Shown here one piece after another: positions 1 to 5,389 of a stretch of DNA of 6,571 bases. The first letter of the stretch is position 1. Every line of letters begins with the position of its first letter. The DNA lies in the NCBI GenBank assembly GCA_903931355.1, contig CAIZCB010000336.1, positions 1 to 6,571 of the forward strand, in the 5' to 3' direction. The notes below the pieces were generated by a model. It saw only the letters and a program-made list of their open reading frames with translations, did no database searches and had not been told where the DNA came from. Position numbers and translations under genes: made by a program. The stretch comes from an uncultured Pseudomonadota bacterium. GTDB taxonomy: Bacteria; Pseudomonadota; Gammaproteobacteria; Methylococcales; Methylomonadaceae.

Positions 1-2
1 AA

Positions 3-734
3 TTACATTGTCTTATGCTGCCGCAATACATGCCTATGAAATGGGGATGGACTGAACCCCGAACCCCTTTCGATCCTAACCATATTGAGCAACTGGTCTG
101 CGAAAATGGCAAAGTTGATACTGTATTTTGGAAGTGTTCGGGGAAAAATAGAGCCAGTGGCAATTGGTCGATTCGCAGATTTCAGAACTGGCTAGGTGGA
201 ATTCGTCTTACTGTTTATAAAACCGAGCATCAGGAGCAATTGCTCACTTATCTTAAAACGGCCGGCATCCGTTTTGAGACATTAATTAGTTGTTTGGATA
301 GCTGTGCAGAACAATATAAGGAAATTGGCATGGCTAATGGTTATACGCCCACAGCAAGCAGTATTTATCTGGGGCGTATTCACCACTGGCTACCCGACAT
401 GCCGTGGGCCGTAGTCTTTGGCCCTGCCTATGTGCAGATGTTTGGCAAAGAAAAACTATTAAGCTGTCCTGCGTACAAAGTCGAAGAACTTGGGCCTGAA
501 ATGGTATTTATCCAGCTCACACCCAATATGGACGATATTCATCCGCAATTTGATACTGTCATGCAGGCACGATTTCTAGCTAAACAACACTTGGGTGAAG
601 AATGCTTTTTTAAGCCTGAATTGGCTTACGACCCAATCCCCAGCCGATTTAATCCACTGAGCGAAGAAGAAATCGAAGCCAAACGGGGTAAGGTGTTTCG
701 CGTACCTAACTTTGTTTTAAAAGAAGATGAATAA
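3..734 (+). CDS. TsiV/DUF3396-like immunity protein, 5'-partial copy
   Basis: Probable immunity protein for a PD-(D/E)xK nuclease toxin, acting in the cytoplasm by binding the toxin. The first ATG is at 15, but the reading frame is open to the window edge and encodes LHCL before that Met, exactly as in the full-length paralogue at 4399-5202 (LHCL then MLPQY). The real start therefore lies outside the window and about 25 residues are missing. Family features seen in both copies are an MKWGW segment near the N-terminus, a WAVVFGPAYVQMFG core and a C-terminal LSEEEIEAKRGKVFRVP tail. The family call (DUF3396/TsiV, described as immunity to VRR-NUC type effectors) is from memory. No toxin gene is visible upstream within the window. 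The copy is a mosaic against its paralogue: a long identical run in the second half, strong divergence around the RRFQNWLGGIR stretch. It could be a redundant or altered-specificity immunity gene. Confidence 0.75.
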   Translation, partial: LHCLMLPQYMPMKWGWTEPRTPFDPNHIEQLVCENGKVDTVFWKCSGKNRASGNWSIRRFQNWLGGIRLTVYKTEHQEQLLTYLKTAGIRFETLISCLDSCAEQYKEIGMANGYTPTASSIYLGRIHHWLPDMPWAVVFGPAYVQMFGKEKLLSCPAYKVEELGPEMVFIQLTPNMDDIHPQFDTVMQARFLAKQHLGEECFFKPELAYDPIPSRFNPLSEEEIEAKRGKVFRVPNFVLKEDE

Positions 735-823
735 AAAACTATCACCCGATACGATGCTCCTCAACAGAAATTCACCACCACCTCAGCGCGTACGGCGCAA
801 TCGGTACCGCTACGGCGTAACGG

Positions 824-906
824 GTAGGGTGCAATAACCAACGGGCATTGCACCGTATTTGGCCTTCGATCATACGGCGTAATACGCTATAGCTATTACG
901 CCCTAC
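824..906. repeat. Two-hairpin REP-like element, copy 1
   Basis: An 83-bp element begins GTAGGG and ends CCCTAC, so its termini are inverted. It holds two perfect stems: GGTGCAAT (828-835) with ATTGCACC (847-854), loop 11; and GGCGTAATA (876-884) with TATTACGCC (894-902), loop 9. The two-stem form resembles REP/BIME-type or small MITE-like elements. Recurrence at 5293-5384 and 6555 onward supports a dispersed element. Neither stem is followed by a T-run, so it is not a typical intrinsic terminator, though it could stabilise mRNA 3' ends. Confidence 0.8.
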
Positions 907-957
907 TTGCTTTTTCCCAAAGATATAAAAATTGACCCTGCGTGGAAAATACAATGA
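883..957 (+). pseudogene. Remnant C-terminus of a deleted toxin
   Basis: After an in-frame TAA at 880-882 the frame reads YAIAITPYLL from repeat DNA, then FPKDIKIDPAWKIQ and TGA at 955-957. The non-repeat part (from 912) has the look of a toxin's last strand, and its stop overlaps the ATG of the next gene as ATGA, the usual spacing of a translationally coupled toxin-immunity pair. I infer that the body of the toxin was removed by recombination at the spacer, leaving about 14 codons. The alternative is chance: it is short, but the precise ATGA overlap and the shared reading frame with the orphan toxin at 5361 make a remnant more likely. Confidence 0.5.
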
Positions 958-1193
958 ATAATTTAAATTTAGAAGAAATAGACTCATTTTATTCGTATAA
1001 CGAGTTTATACGGTTCAAAGCCTGGATTGAAGAACAGATTCAAGATGGTTATGTAAAAGAGATTGACGTAAAAGATTTCTATGCAGGTGTGAATTTTCAG
1101 GAGCGATGGTTTGAATTCGAAACTCAGGGTGAGGTATGGAGATTGGTATATCCAGATGGCTCTTTTCAAGGATACTGGGGGCGAGTTACCTAG
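954..1193 (+). CDS. Small orphan immunity-like protein
   Basis: A 79-residue protein if started at ATG 954; a GTG at 942 would add four residues (MENT). I prefer 954 because it overlaps the TGA of the toxin remnant as ATGA, typical of coupled toxin-immunity genes, and because the sequence 5' of it fits a toxin tail. No good Shine-Dalgarno is seen, which also fits translational coupling. The protein is acidic and aromatic-rich, with SFYSYNEFIRFKAWIEEQ near the N-terminus and a C-terminal GEVWRLVYPDGSFQGYWG stretch resembling a small beta-sheet domain. There is no signal peptide and no membrane segment. I do not recognise a named family; function as an immunity protein is inferred from size, location after a toxin tail and the following repeat spacer. 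Its toxin is essentially gone, so it would protect against non-self siblings or an earlier own toxin. Confidence 0.65.
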   Translation: MNNLNLEEIDSFYSYNEFIRFKAWIEEQIQDGYVKEIDVKDFYAGVNFQERWFEFETQGEVWRLVYPDGSFQGYWGRVT

Positions 1194-1206
1194 CCCGTAG
1201 TCAGGT

Positions 1207-1238
1207 ACCACGATACGATGCGCTAAACCACGATGACC
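1207..1238 (+). repeat. 32-bp spacer box, copy 1
   Basis: A 32-bp segment starting ACCACGATACGATGCG and ending CGATGACC recurs at 6437-6468 with one substitution (CGATAC versus CGGTAC). A shorter related core, CGATACGATGC, follows the two TsiV-like genes near 748 and 5217. In each case it lies just 3' of an immunity gene, so it marks the cassette end. Confidence 0.8.
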
Positions 1239-1260
1239 GATAGGATGCTGCCGACGCAAG

Positions 1261-1290
1261 GAGGCGCATCGTTCGCGACTGTTGCGCCTC
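1261..1290. repeat. Inverted repeat / hairpin in spacer
   Basis: Perfect 8-bp arms GAGGCGCA (1261-1268) and TGCGCCTC (1283-1290) flank a 14-base loop. No T-tract follows, so a Rho-independent terminator is not supported. It is probably another REP-like piece. The rest of the 1194-1374 spacer has no convincing gene. Confidence 0.55.
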
Positions 1291-1374
1291 GTAAACTCGG
1301 TAAAACCTATATTTGGCGCACCTTATCGGGTTACCTATTAATCAGCAAAACAAAATTTTGATAGTGAGATAAAA

Positions 1375-1752
1375 ATGGCAGGAAGTTTGTGGATTGGAAA
1401 AAATAATCGAGGCACTATGCCAGAAAACTATAGCTTTACTGGAAGTATAGTAAATCGAAGTTATTACAATGCTTTTGGTGATCTATTGAATAAAGTTTTT
1501 CAAATGGAGTACTCGAAACTTTATATGATAATTAGAAGCGAAGAAGGTGAATCTCTTGATTTTTATTCATTCGTAGAACTCAATAAAGATGAATTCAACT
1601 TGGCTGTCCGATTAATTCGACAATATATAGCCAATATAAGCGAACCAACTGATTGGCAACTTTTGGGCAAATCAACATGGGAAACGATTGCAGAACCACT
1701 TGTCGTGAAAGACGAGCGATATGACGAAACTGCATCATCCATTAATCATTGA
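1375..1752 (+). CDS. Orphan immunity-like protein
   Basis: A 125-residue soluble protein with no signal peptide or membrane segment. The start at 1375 is preceded by a weak GTGAG element about 6 bases upstream. The segment with FGDLLNKVFQMEYSKLYMI, then alternating hydrophobic strands, and DEFNLAVRLIRQYI as an amphipathic helix suggests a small alpha/beta fold. Base composition is AT-rich relative to the FHA fragment downstream, like the other immunity genes. I do not recognise the family. It is placed as an immunity gene by size, composition and its position between two repeat spacers in an immunity array. A short open frame ends at 1370-1372 just before it (INQQNKILIVR then TAA), which might be another toxin tail, but this is much weaker than the one at 883-957. 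A non-immunity hypothetical protein remains possible. Confidence 0.6.
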   Translation: MAGSLWIGKNNRGTMPENYSFTGSIVNRSYYNAFGDLLNKVFQMEYSKLYMIIRSEEGESLDFYSFVELNKDEFNLAVRLIRQYIANISEPTDWQLLGKSTWETIAEPLVVKDERYDETASSINH

Positions 1753-1771
1753 TGAAAATCAAAAAATAGCC

Positions 1772-1815
1772 GGTAGGGTGGTGTGCGGTGAACCTCCACG
1801 CCGCCAATAACCACA
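1772..1815. repeat. Degenerate REP-like spacer
   Basis: The 72-bp gap between the orphan immunity gene and the TA operon carries GGTAGGGTG followed by a GC-rich imperfect inverted segment and CCAATAACCA. These echo the GGTAGGGTGCAATAACCA of the other spacers. The arms pair imperfectly (GGTGGTGTGCGG with CCACGCCGCC). It may act as a convergent transcription barrier, since the flanking genes point towards each other. Confidence 0.4.
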
Positions 1816-1824
1816 GCAAGTAAA

Positions 1825-2211
1825 CTATCCGTTTGCTACTTGTTGCAAAATATCAGGATGTTTTTCCGCTACGCGCAACAATGTTTTAGCCGCGCCTGAT
1901 GGTGAACGTCGTCCTTGTTCCCAATCTTGCAATGTACGAATTGAAATGCCCATTAACTTTGCAAATCTAGCCTGGCTAAATCCTGACTGTAATCTAGCAC
2001 TAGCGGTAGTGGTAAGCAGTTCATTATGTAATACCGTGCCGTCAGCTAATGTCACTAATCGACGTACTAAACCATCTGCTTGTGGAATAAACTCAGTTTT
2101 CCGCAAAGAAGGCGGAGTCGCTTTCATTTCAGCTATAGATTCTAATAACTCGGCATTAAGATCACGCTTGGAATCGCGCGTTAACAATTCAGATTCAGAT
2201 AATGTTTGCAT
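1825..2211 (-). CDS. HTH antitoxin of type II TA (HigA/NadS-like)
   Basis: A 128-residue antitoxin that should bind and neutralise the RelE/HigB-like toxin encoded just upstream and repress the operon. A helix-turn-helix of the XRE/Cro type lies at about residues 72-113 (LQSGFSQARFAKLMGIS then IRTLQDWEQGRRSPSGAA), and its WEQGRR motif is typical of HigA/NadS antitoxins. The first 45 residues (helical, acidic) and a middle part (LVRRLVTLADGTVLHNELL) make it longer than the usual roughly 100-residue members as I recall them. Its ATG (2209-2211) overlaps the toxin's 3' end by 17 bp, so translation is probably coupled. Toxin-first order is characteristic of the HigBA/NadS arrangement. The likely operator is the palindrome at 2528-2546. 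Confidence 0.88.
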   Translation of the reverse strand: MQTLSESELLTRDSKRDLNAELLESIAEMKATPPSLRKTEFIPQADGLVRRLVTLADGTVLHNELLTTTASARLQSGFSQARFAKLMGISIRTLQDWEQGRRSPSGAAKTLLRVAEKHPDILQQVANG

Positions 2212-2518
2212 GGTCGGCTATCTCTCTTAAAGTATTTAATGTGGACGCCGCGATATTTTCTCGCGCACTTTTAGCATACACCGTCAATAACCAAATTTGG
2301 CCTTTAATATCCTGCACGTAATACAGAACTCGAACGCCGCCGCGCTTTCCCATGCCAGTCCTAGACCAGCGCAATTTGCGTACACCACCTGTACCGGGTA
2401 CGACAGTGCCAATGGCGGGGTTACTGGTCAGTGCTACCTGTAAGGCAGTCATATCGACCTCGCTAAAATAATCGGCCGCATATCGCGTAAAAATAGGCAA
2501 TTCGATAAAAGTATGCAT
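2195..2518 (-). CDS. RelE/HigB-family toxin of type II TA
   Basis: A 107-residue toxin of the RelE/ParE superfamily, expected to cleave mRNA, probably at the ribosome, when released from its antitoxin. Visible signature blocks are FIELPIFTR at the N-terminus, then NPAIGTVVPGTGGVRKLRW (residues 33-51), GKRGGVRVLYY (57-67) and LLTVYAKSARE (78-87); the basic and Tyr/Lys residues there are those expected in the active site and RNA-binding surface. Length is normal and no key block is missing, so it looks intact. The ATG at 2516-2518 is fixed by the conserved N-terminal block. There is no Shine-Dalgarno before it, and the predicted -10 is so close that the transcript may be leaderless. It is transcribed opposite to all neighbouring cassettes and is separate from the CDI toxin-immunity system. 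Confidence 0.9.
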   Translation of the reverse strand: MHTFIELPIFTRYAADYFSEVDMTALQVALTSNPAIGTVVPGTGGVRKLRWSRTGMGKRGGVRVLYYVQDIKGQIWLLTVYAKSARENIAASTLNTLREIADHANII

Positions 2519-2525
2519 GTTAAAT

Positions 2526-2553
2526 ATAATACGGCAATGCCGTATTAAGTCAA
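2526..2553 (-). promoter_or_regulatory. TA operon promoter
   Basis: Read on the - strand, TTGACT (2553-2548) and TATTAT (2531-2526) are separated by 16 bases; each matches the sigma70 consensus at five of six positions. The expected start site falls at about 2518-2520, at or next to the toxin ATG. A + strand TATAAT (2525-2530) overlaps the -10 but has no convincing -35. Confidence 0.65.
2528..2546. promoter_or_regulatory. Palindromic operator of TA operon
   Basis: AATACGGCA, one central A, then TGCCGTATT form a perfect 9+1+9 inverted repeat. It fills the spacer between -35 and -10 and overlaps the -10. This is the expected place for autorepression by the HTH antitoxin or the toxin-antitoxin complex. 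Binding by the product at 1825-2211 is inferred. Confidence 0.8.
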
Positions 2554-2560
2554 ATATTGA

Positions 2561-2707
2561 TACTGCTTAATAGCTAACCTCATCAACAGCAACTACCTCT
2601 GTGTCACCGAACAAAGTGGTTTCAAAGCCGGTGATGATGGTTTTCAAATCCAAGTTAATGGCAACACCGACTTAATCGGCGGCCTGATTGCCAGCAACAA
2701 CGCGGCG
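2561..2707 (+). pseudogene. Start-less 5' edge of FHA/CdiA fragment
   Basis: An in-frame TGA lies at 2558-2560. From 2561 the frame is open into the 2708 gene and encodes recognisable filamentous-haemagglutinin sequence: NSNYLCVTEQSGFKAGDDGF followed by NTDLIGGLIAS. In FHA/CdiA proteins this EQSGF...GF...GNTDL region is continuous with hundreds of upstream residues. No ATG, GTG or TTG is available in this stretch. The homology therefore begins upstream of any usable start, showing that this is a broken-off 3' end of a larger gene, not a complete gene starting at 2708. Confidence 0.75.
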
Positions 2708-4399
2708 GTGGACTTAGGTTTAAACCAGCTGATCACCGAAACCCTCACCAGCCGCGATCTACAAAATCAAGCGAAATACAAAGCCAATAGCCTCAGCATT
2801 AGCGCAGGGATTGGCCTAAATATGGGGCCAACCGGCCTGATGCAAAACAGCCCCAGCGGCATGGCGGGTTACGGCAGCGACAGCGGCAAAGCCAACAGCA
2901 CCACCTTTAGCGCGGTCAGCGCAGGTGATCTACAAATCACCAACGCTGCCGCCCAACAAGCCAAAACCGGCCAAAGTGCAGCCGAAACCGTCGCCGCTCT
3001 CAACCGCGACACCGCCAACGCTGAAAATGCCTTGTCACCGATTTTCGACAAAGACAAAGTGCAAAACAGCCTAGACGCGCAAGTAGCGATTACGCAGGCG
3101 TTTGGGCGGGATGCCAGTAAAGCCGTGGGCGACTACGCCGCCAGCCAAGTCAAACAAGCCAGCGCGTTAATGGAGCAAGCCGATAAGACAAGCGACCCCG
3201 CGCAAGCGATTAACGACCAATGGGGTGAAAACGGCACACTCACCGCGCCCGCCGTCGCCAACGCCTTGCAACAAGCGGGTATCACTGGCGCATTGGCCAC
3301 CGCCTTAACCCAGATCGCCAGCACCGCCTCAGGCTACGCCGCTGGTGGCACCGCGGGTGGGGCTTCGGCGTTTAATGAGGTGACGAATAATTATTTGAAG
3401 CATGATGAGGTTAACAAATATTGGAAAGCCGTAGCTGATTGTAGTCCGAGTAATGCTCAAGCCTGTTCGGATCGCGACAGTTTAAAAGCCACTAGTGACG
3501 CTAGAGATGCGGCACTTAAAGCCTGTGTTGGGGTGAGTTCGGCGGCGTGTGACGATACAAGACAGATGGTTCGTAGTGCAATGGCAGAGTTTATTCGAAA
3601 TGATGCCAACTTACTGCTCTTGGATACGCTGTCTTTAGGTACAAAATTACAGGCCGATAATACACTTTCAAGCATTGAACAATCACAAGGTGCAATCAGT
3701 GGTTTAGTGAATGGCTTAGCTGATACGATAGTATCACTCGGTAAAGGCTTGAGTACGCTGGCTATTGCAAAATTTGGCGATCAATCCAGTCCTGCTTACC
3801 AGCAATCGATACTAGATATTGTTGAAACTACCAGCACATTAGCCGCGTTGTCTGATCCTGATGTGCTGGCACAAGTGCTGAAAAATGCTACTGCTAGTCA
3901 AAGAGAGCAAATAGCTGTTGCCTATGAAAATGGCGATGCGTTTGCATTGGGACAGGCTGGAGGCGAAACCCTTAGTTATTTGGTCGGTATCGGCTCTATA
4001 AAAAATACCGCTAAGGTTGCCGAAGCAGTTAGGGCAAGTGAGGCTAGAGTTTTGGCAAATGCAGCTAAAGGCAATCTATTTGAATCATCATTACTCAATA
4101 CCTTAAATTTAGATAAAAATACGCAACGAATTACGGTAACACTTGAATCTGGCAAAGAAGTTACTGTGATTCCCGATGCGCTAGGTACAACTATTATCGA
4201 GGCTAAAAATGTCAAATACTTATCTAACTCGAATCAATTTCGAGGGTATTTTGCAACAGGGAAGCCGATTGATCTTTATGTAAGTCCGGGGACGACGATT
4301 TCGGGGCCGTTGCGAGAGAAAATTCTTGATAATCCTGCTGGAGGGTCAATTAAAATTTTTGATCCAACTACCAAAAAAATTACCGACTGGAATCCATAA
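2708..4399 (+). CDS. FHA/CdiA C-terminal fragment with Tox-REase-7-like nuclease toxin
   Basis: A displaced CdiA-CT module. GTG 2708 is the first possible start in the open frame but has no good ribosome site, and FHA homology extends upstream of it, so expression may need recombination into a full-length cdiA. Residues 1-220 are FHA/CdiA pre-toxin stalk sequence (KANSLSISAGIGLN, then Ala/Gln/Asp-rich helices). VTNNYL at 225-230 occupies the position of the VENN-type toxin border; DNA changes from GC-rich to AT-rich there. Residues 236-450 look like an entry domain, with paired cysteines 245/253 and 273/281 (CX7C twice) and a hydrophobic glycine-rich helix at 328-357. Residues 455-563 form a PD-(D/E)xK nuclease toxin: E459, D490 (IPDALG), E498-A-K500 (IIEAKNVKYLSN). 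This matches my recollection of Tox-REase-7 and would cleave DNA in a target cell. The immunity gene begins at its stop (TAATG). Confidence 0.8.
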   Translation: MDLGLNQLITETLTSRDLQNQAKYKANSLSISAGIGLNMGPTGLMQNSPSGMAGYGSDSGKANSTTFSAVSAGDLQITNAAAQQAKTGQSAAETVAALNRDTANAENALSPIFDKDKVQNSLDAQVAITQAFGRDASKAVGDYAASQVKQASALMEQADKTSDPAQAINDQWGENGTLTAPAVANALQQAGITGALATALTQIASTASGYAAGGTAGGASAFNEVTNNYLKHDEVNKYWKAVADCSPSNAQACSDRDSLKATSDARDAALKACVGVSSAACDDTRQMVRSAMAEFIRNDANLLLLDTLSLGTKLQADNTLSSIEQSQGAISGLVNGLADTIVSLGKGLSTLAIAKFGDQSSPAYQQSILDIVETTSTLAALSDPDVLAQVLKNATASQREQIAVAYENGDAFALGQAGGETLSYLVGIGSIKNTAKVAEAVRASEARVLANAAKGNLFESSLLNTLNLDKNTQRITVTLESGKEVTVIPDALGTTIIEAKNVKYLSNSNQFRGYFATGKPIDLYVSPGTTISGPLREKILDNPAGGSIKIFDPTTKKITDWNP

Positions 4400-5202
4400 T
4401 GATCGAATATAACTTGAAGATTGAAACCTCTTGTTCCTTGCGTAAACCCTCTGACTTTTTGGATGCTGTTAAATTACATTGTCTTATGCTGCCGCAATAC
4501 ATGCCTATGAAATGGGGATGGACTGAACCCAGAACACCCTTTGATCCTAATCATATTGAGCAGCTGGTCTATGAAAATGGTAACGTGGATACGGTGTTCT
4601 GGAAGTGTTCTGGTAAAAACCGAGCCAGAGGCTCTTGGTTCATTCGCGGATTCGGGTGGCAAGGATGTGTCGGCATTACCGTTTATAAAACCCGATTTCA
4701 GGAACAACTACTAGCCTACCTTAAGACATCAAGTGTGCGTTTTGAGGTATTTATTAGCTGCTTAGATAGTTGTGCAGAACAATACAAGGAAATCGGTATG
4801 GCTAATGACTATGCGCCCACAGCAAGTAGTATTTACTTAAGATCCCTTCGCCATTGGCTCCCTGACATGCCTTGGGCCGTGGTCTTTGGCCCTGCCTATG
4901 TGCAGATGTTTGGCAAAGAAAAACTATTAAGCTGTCCTGCGTACAAAGTCGAAGAACTCGGGCCTGAAATGGTGTTTATCCAGCTCACGCCCAATATGGA
5001 CGATATTCACCAGCACTATGAGGTTGTGATGCAAGCACGGTCAATCGCTAAACAGCATCTGGGCGAAGAGTGTTTTTTTAAACCGGAGTTGGCTTACGAT
5101 TATCGGCTGAGTGTGCTCAACCCGCTAAGCGAAGAAGAAATCGAAGCCAAAAGAGGCAAGGTGTTTCGCGTACCCAATTTTGTTTTAAAAGAAGATGAAT
5201 AA
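4399..5202 (+). CDS. TsiV/DUF3396-like immunity protein, cognate to the REase toxin
   Basis: A 267-residue cytoplasmic protein expected to bind and inhibit the nuclease tip encoded immediately upstream. Its ATG shares one base with the toxin's TAA (TAATG), which indicates translational coupling and a genuine pair. Visible features are MKWGW (37-41), a central VFISCLDSCAEQYKEIGMA segment, WAVVFGPAYVQMFG (159-172) and a C-terminal EEIEAKRGKVFRVP tail. No signal peptide or membrane helix is present. The family name is from memory: DUF3396, later TsiV, known as immunity to VRR-NUC type effectors, which are also PD-(D/E)xK enzymes, so the pairing is biochemically sensible. From residue 26 on it is paralogous to the gene at 3-734; the DNA is identical for 77 bp (4882-4958 against 414-490) but strongly divergent around 4639-4680, consistent with gene conversion or selection on the toxin-binding face. 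Confidence 0.85.
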   Translation: MIEYNLKIETSCSLRKPSDFLDAVKLHCLMLPQYMPMKWGWTEPRTPFDPNHIEQLVYENGNVDTVFWKCSGKNRARGSWFIRGFGWQGCVGITVYKTRFQEQLLAYLKTSSVRFEVFISCLDSCAEQYKEIGMANDYAPTASSIYLRSLRHWLPDMPWAVVFGPAYVQMFGKEKLLSCPAYKVEELGPEMVFIQLTPNMDDIHQHYEVVMQARSIAKQHLGEECFFKPELAYDYRLSVLNPLSEEEIEAKRGKVFRVPNFVLKEDE

Positions 5203-5389
5203 AAAACTATCACCCGATACGATGCGCCTCAACAGAAATTCACCACCACCTCAGCGCGTACGGCGCAACCGGTACCGCTTACGGCGTAACGGGTAGGGTG
5301 CAATAACCAACGCGCATTGCACCGTATTTGGCCTTTTTGGCCTTCGATCATACGGCGTAATACGCTATCGCTATTACGCCCTACTTGCT
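4472..5389 (+). repeat. Long direct repeat, copy 2 (immunity gene plus spacer)
   Basis: This is the second copy of the block at 1-911, covering most of the cognate immunity gene and the whole spacer. It ends at 5389 inside the first codons of the orphan toxin, exactly where copy 1 enters a different toxin remnant. The upstream limit of homology cannot be seen because copy 1 is cut by the window edge. Confidence 0.92.
5293..5384. repeat. Two-hairpin REP-like element, copy 2
   Basis: A 92-bp version of the element at 824-906, with the same GTAGGG/CCCTAC ends. Stems are GGTGCAAT (5297-5304) with ATTGCACC (5316-5323), and GGCGTAATA (5354-5362) with TATTACGCC (5372-5380). It is nine bases longer because GGCCTTTTT is added between the hairpins. 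Its last codons read into the orphan toxin frame. Confidence 0.8.

Larger units (their letters stand above)
1..911 (+). repeat. Long direct repeat, copy 1 (immunity gene plus spacer)
   Basis: This block matches 4472-5389 from the first base of the window through the TTGCT after the immunity gene and spacer. Similarity stops abruptly after base 911 (copy 1 continues TTTTTCCC, copy 2 continues AATCGGCG). The match is patchy inside the gene and almost perfect in the spacer, apart from a few substitutions, a 1-base indel and a 9-base indel (GGCCTTTTT added in copy 2). The left end lies outside the window. It is a natural substrate for homologous recombination between cassettes. Confidence 0.92.

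Noticed and set aside
824..906. Insertion sequence
   Set aside because: It has inverted ends but only 83 bp and no transposase; no clear target duplication was found, so only a REP/MITE-like label is supported.
772..987. 71-residue open frame on the - strand
   Set aside because: It runs through the hairpin-rich repeat spacer and the start of the 954 gene, with low-complexity Arg/Tyr-rich translation and no family features.
984..1259. 91-residue open frame on the - strand
   Set aside because: It is antisense to the 954-1193 gene, which has a better context (ATGA overlap with a toxin tail); the translation has no recognisable features.
1261..1290. Hairpin as a Rho-independent terminator
   Set aside because: The stem is good but is followed by GTAAACTCGG, not a T-run on either side.
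1946..2230. 94-residue open frame on the + strand
   Set aside because: Antisense to the well-supported HTH antitoxin.
2525..2530. + strand TATAAT as a promoter for the FHA fragment
   Set aside because: The -10 is perfect, but the -35 region (TTCGAT) is poor and the sequence is largely explained by the opposing TA promoter.
2869..3675. Three - strand open frames (2869-3057, 3133-3324, 3457-3675)
   Set aside because: All are antisense to the FHA/CdiA coding sequence, with Ala/Leu/Ser-rich translations typical of shadows of such genes.
4474..4707. 77-residue - strand open frame
   Set aside because: Antisense to the cognate immunity gene.
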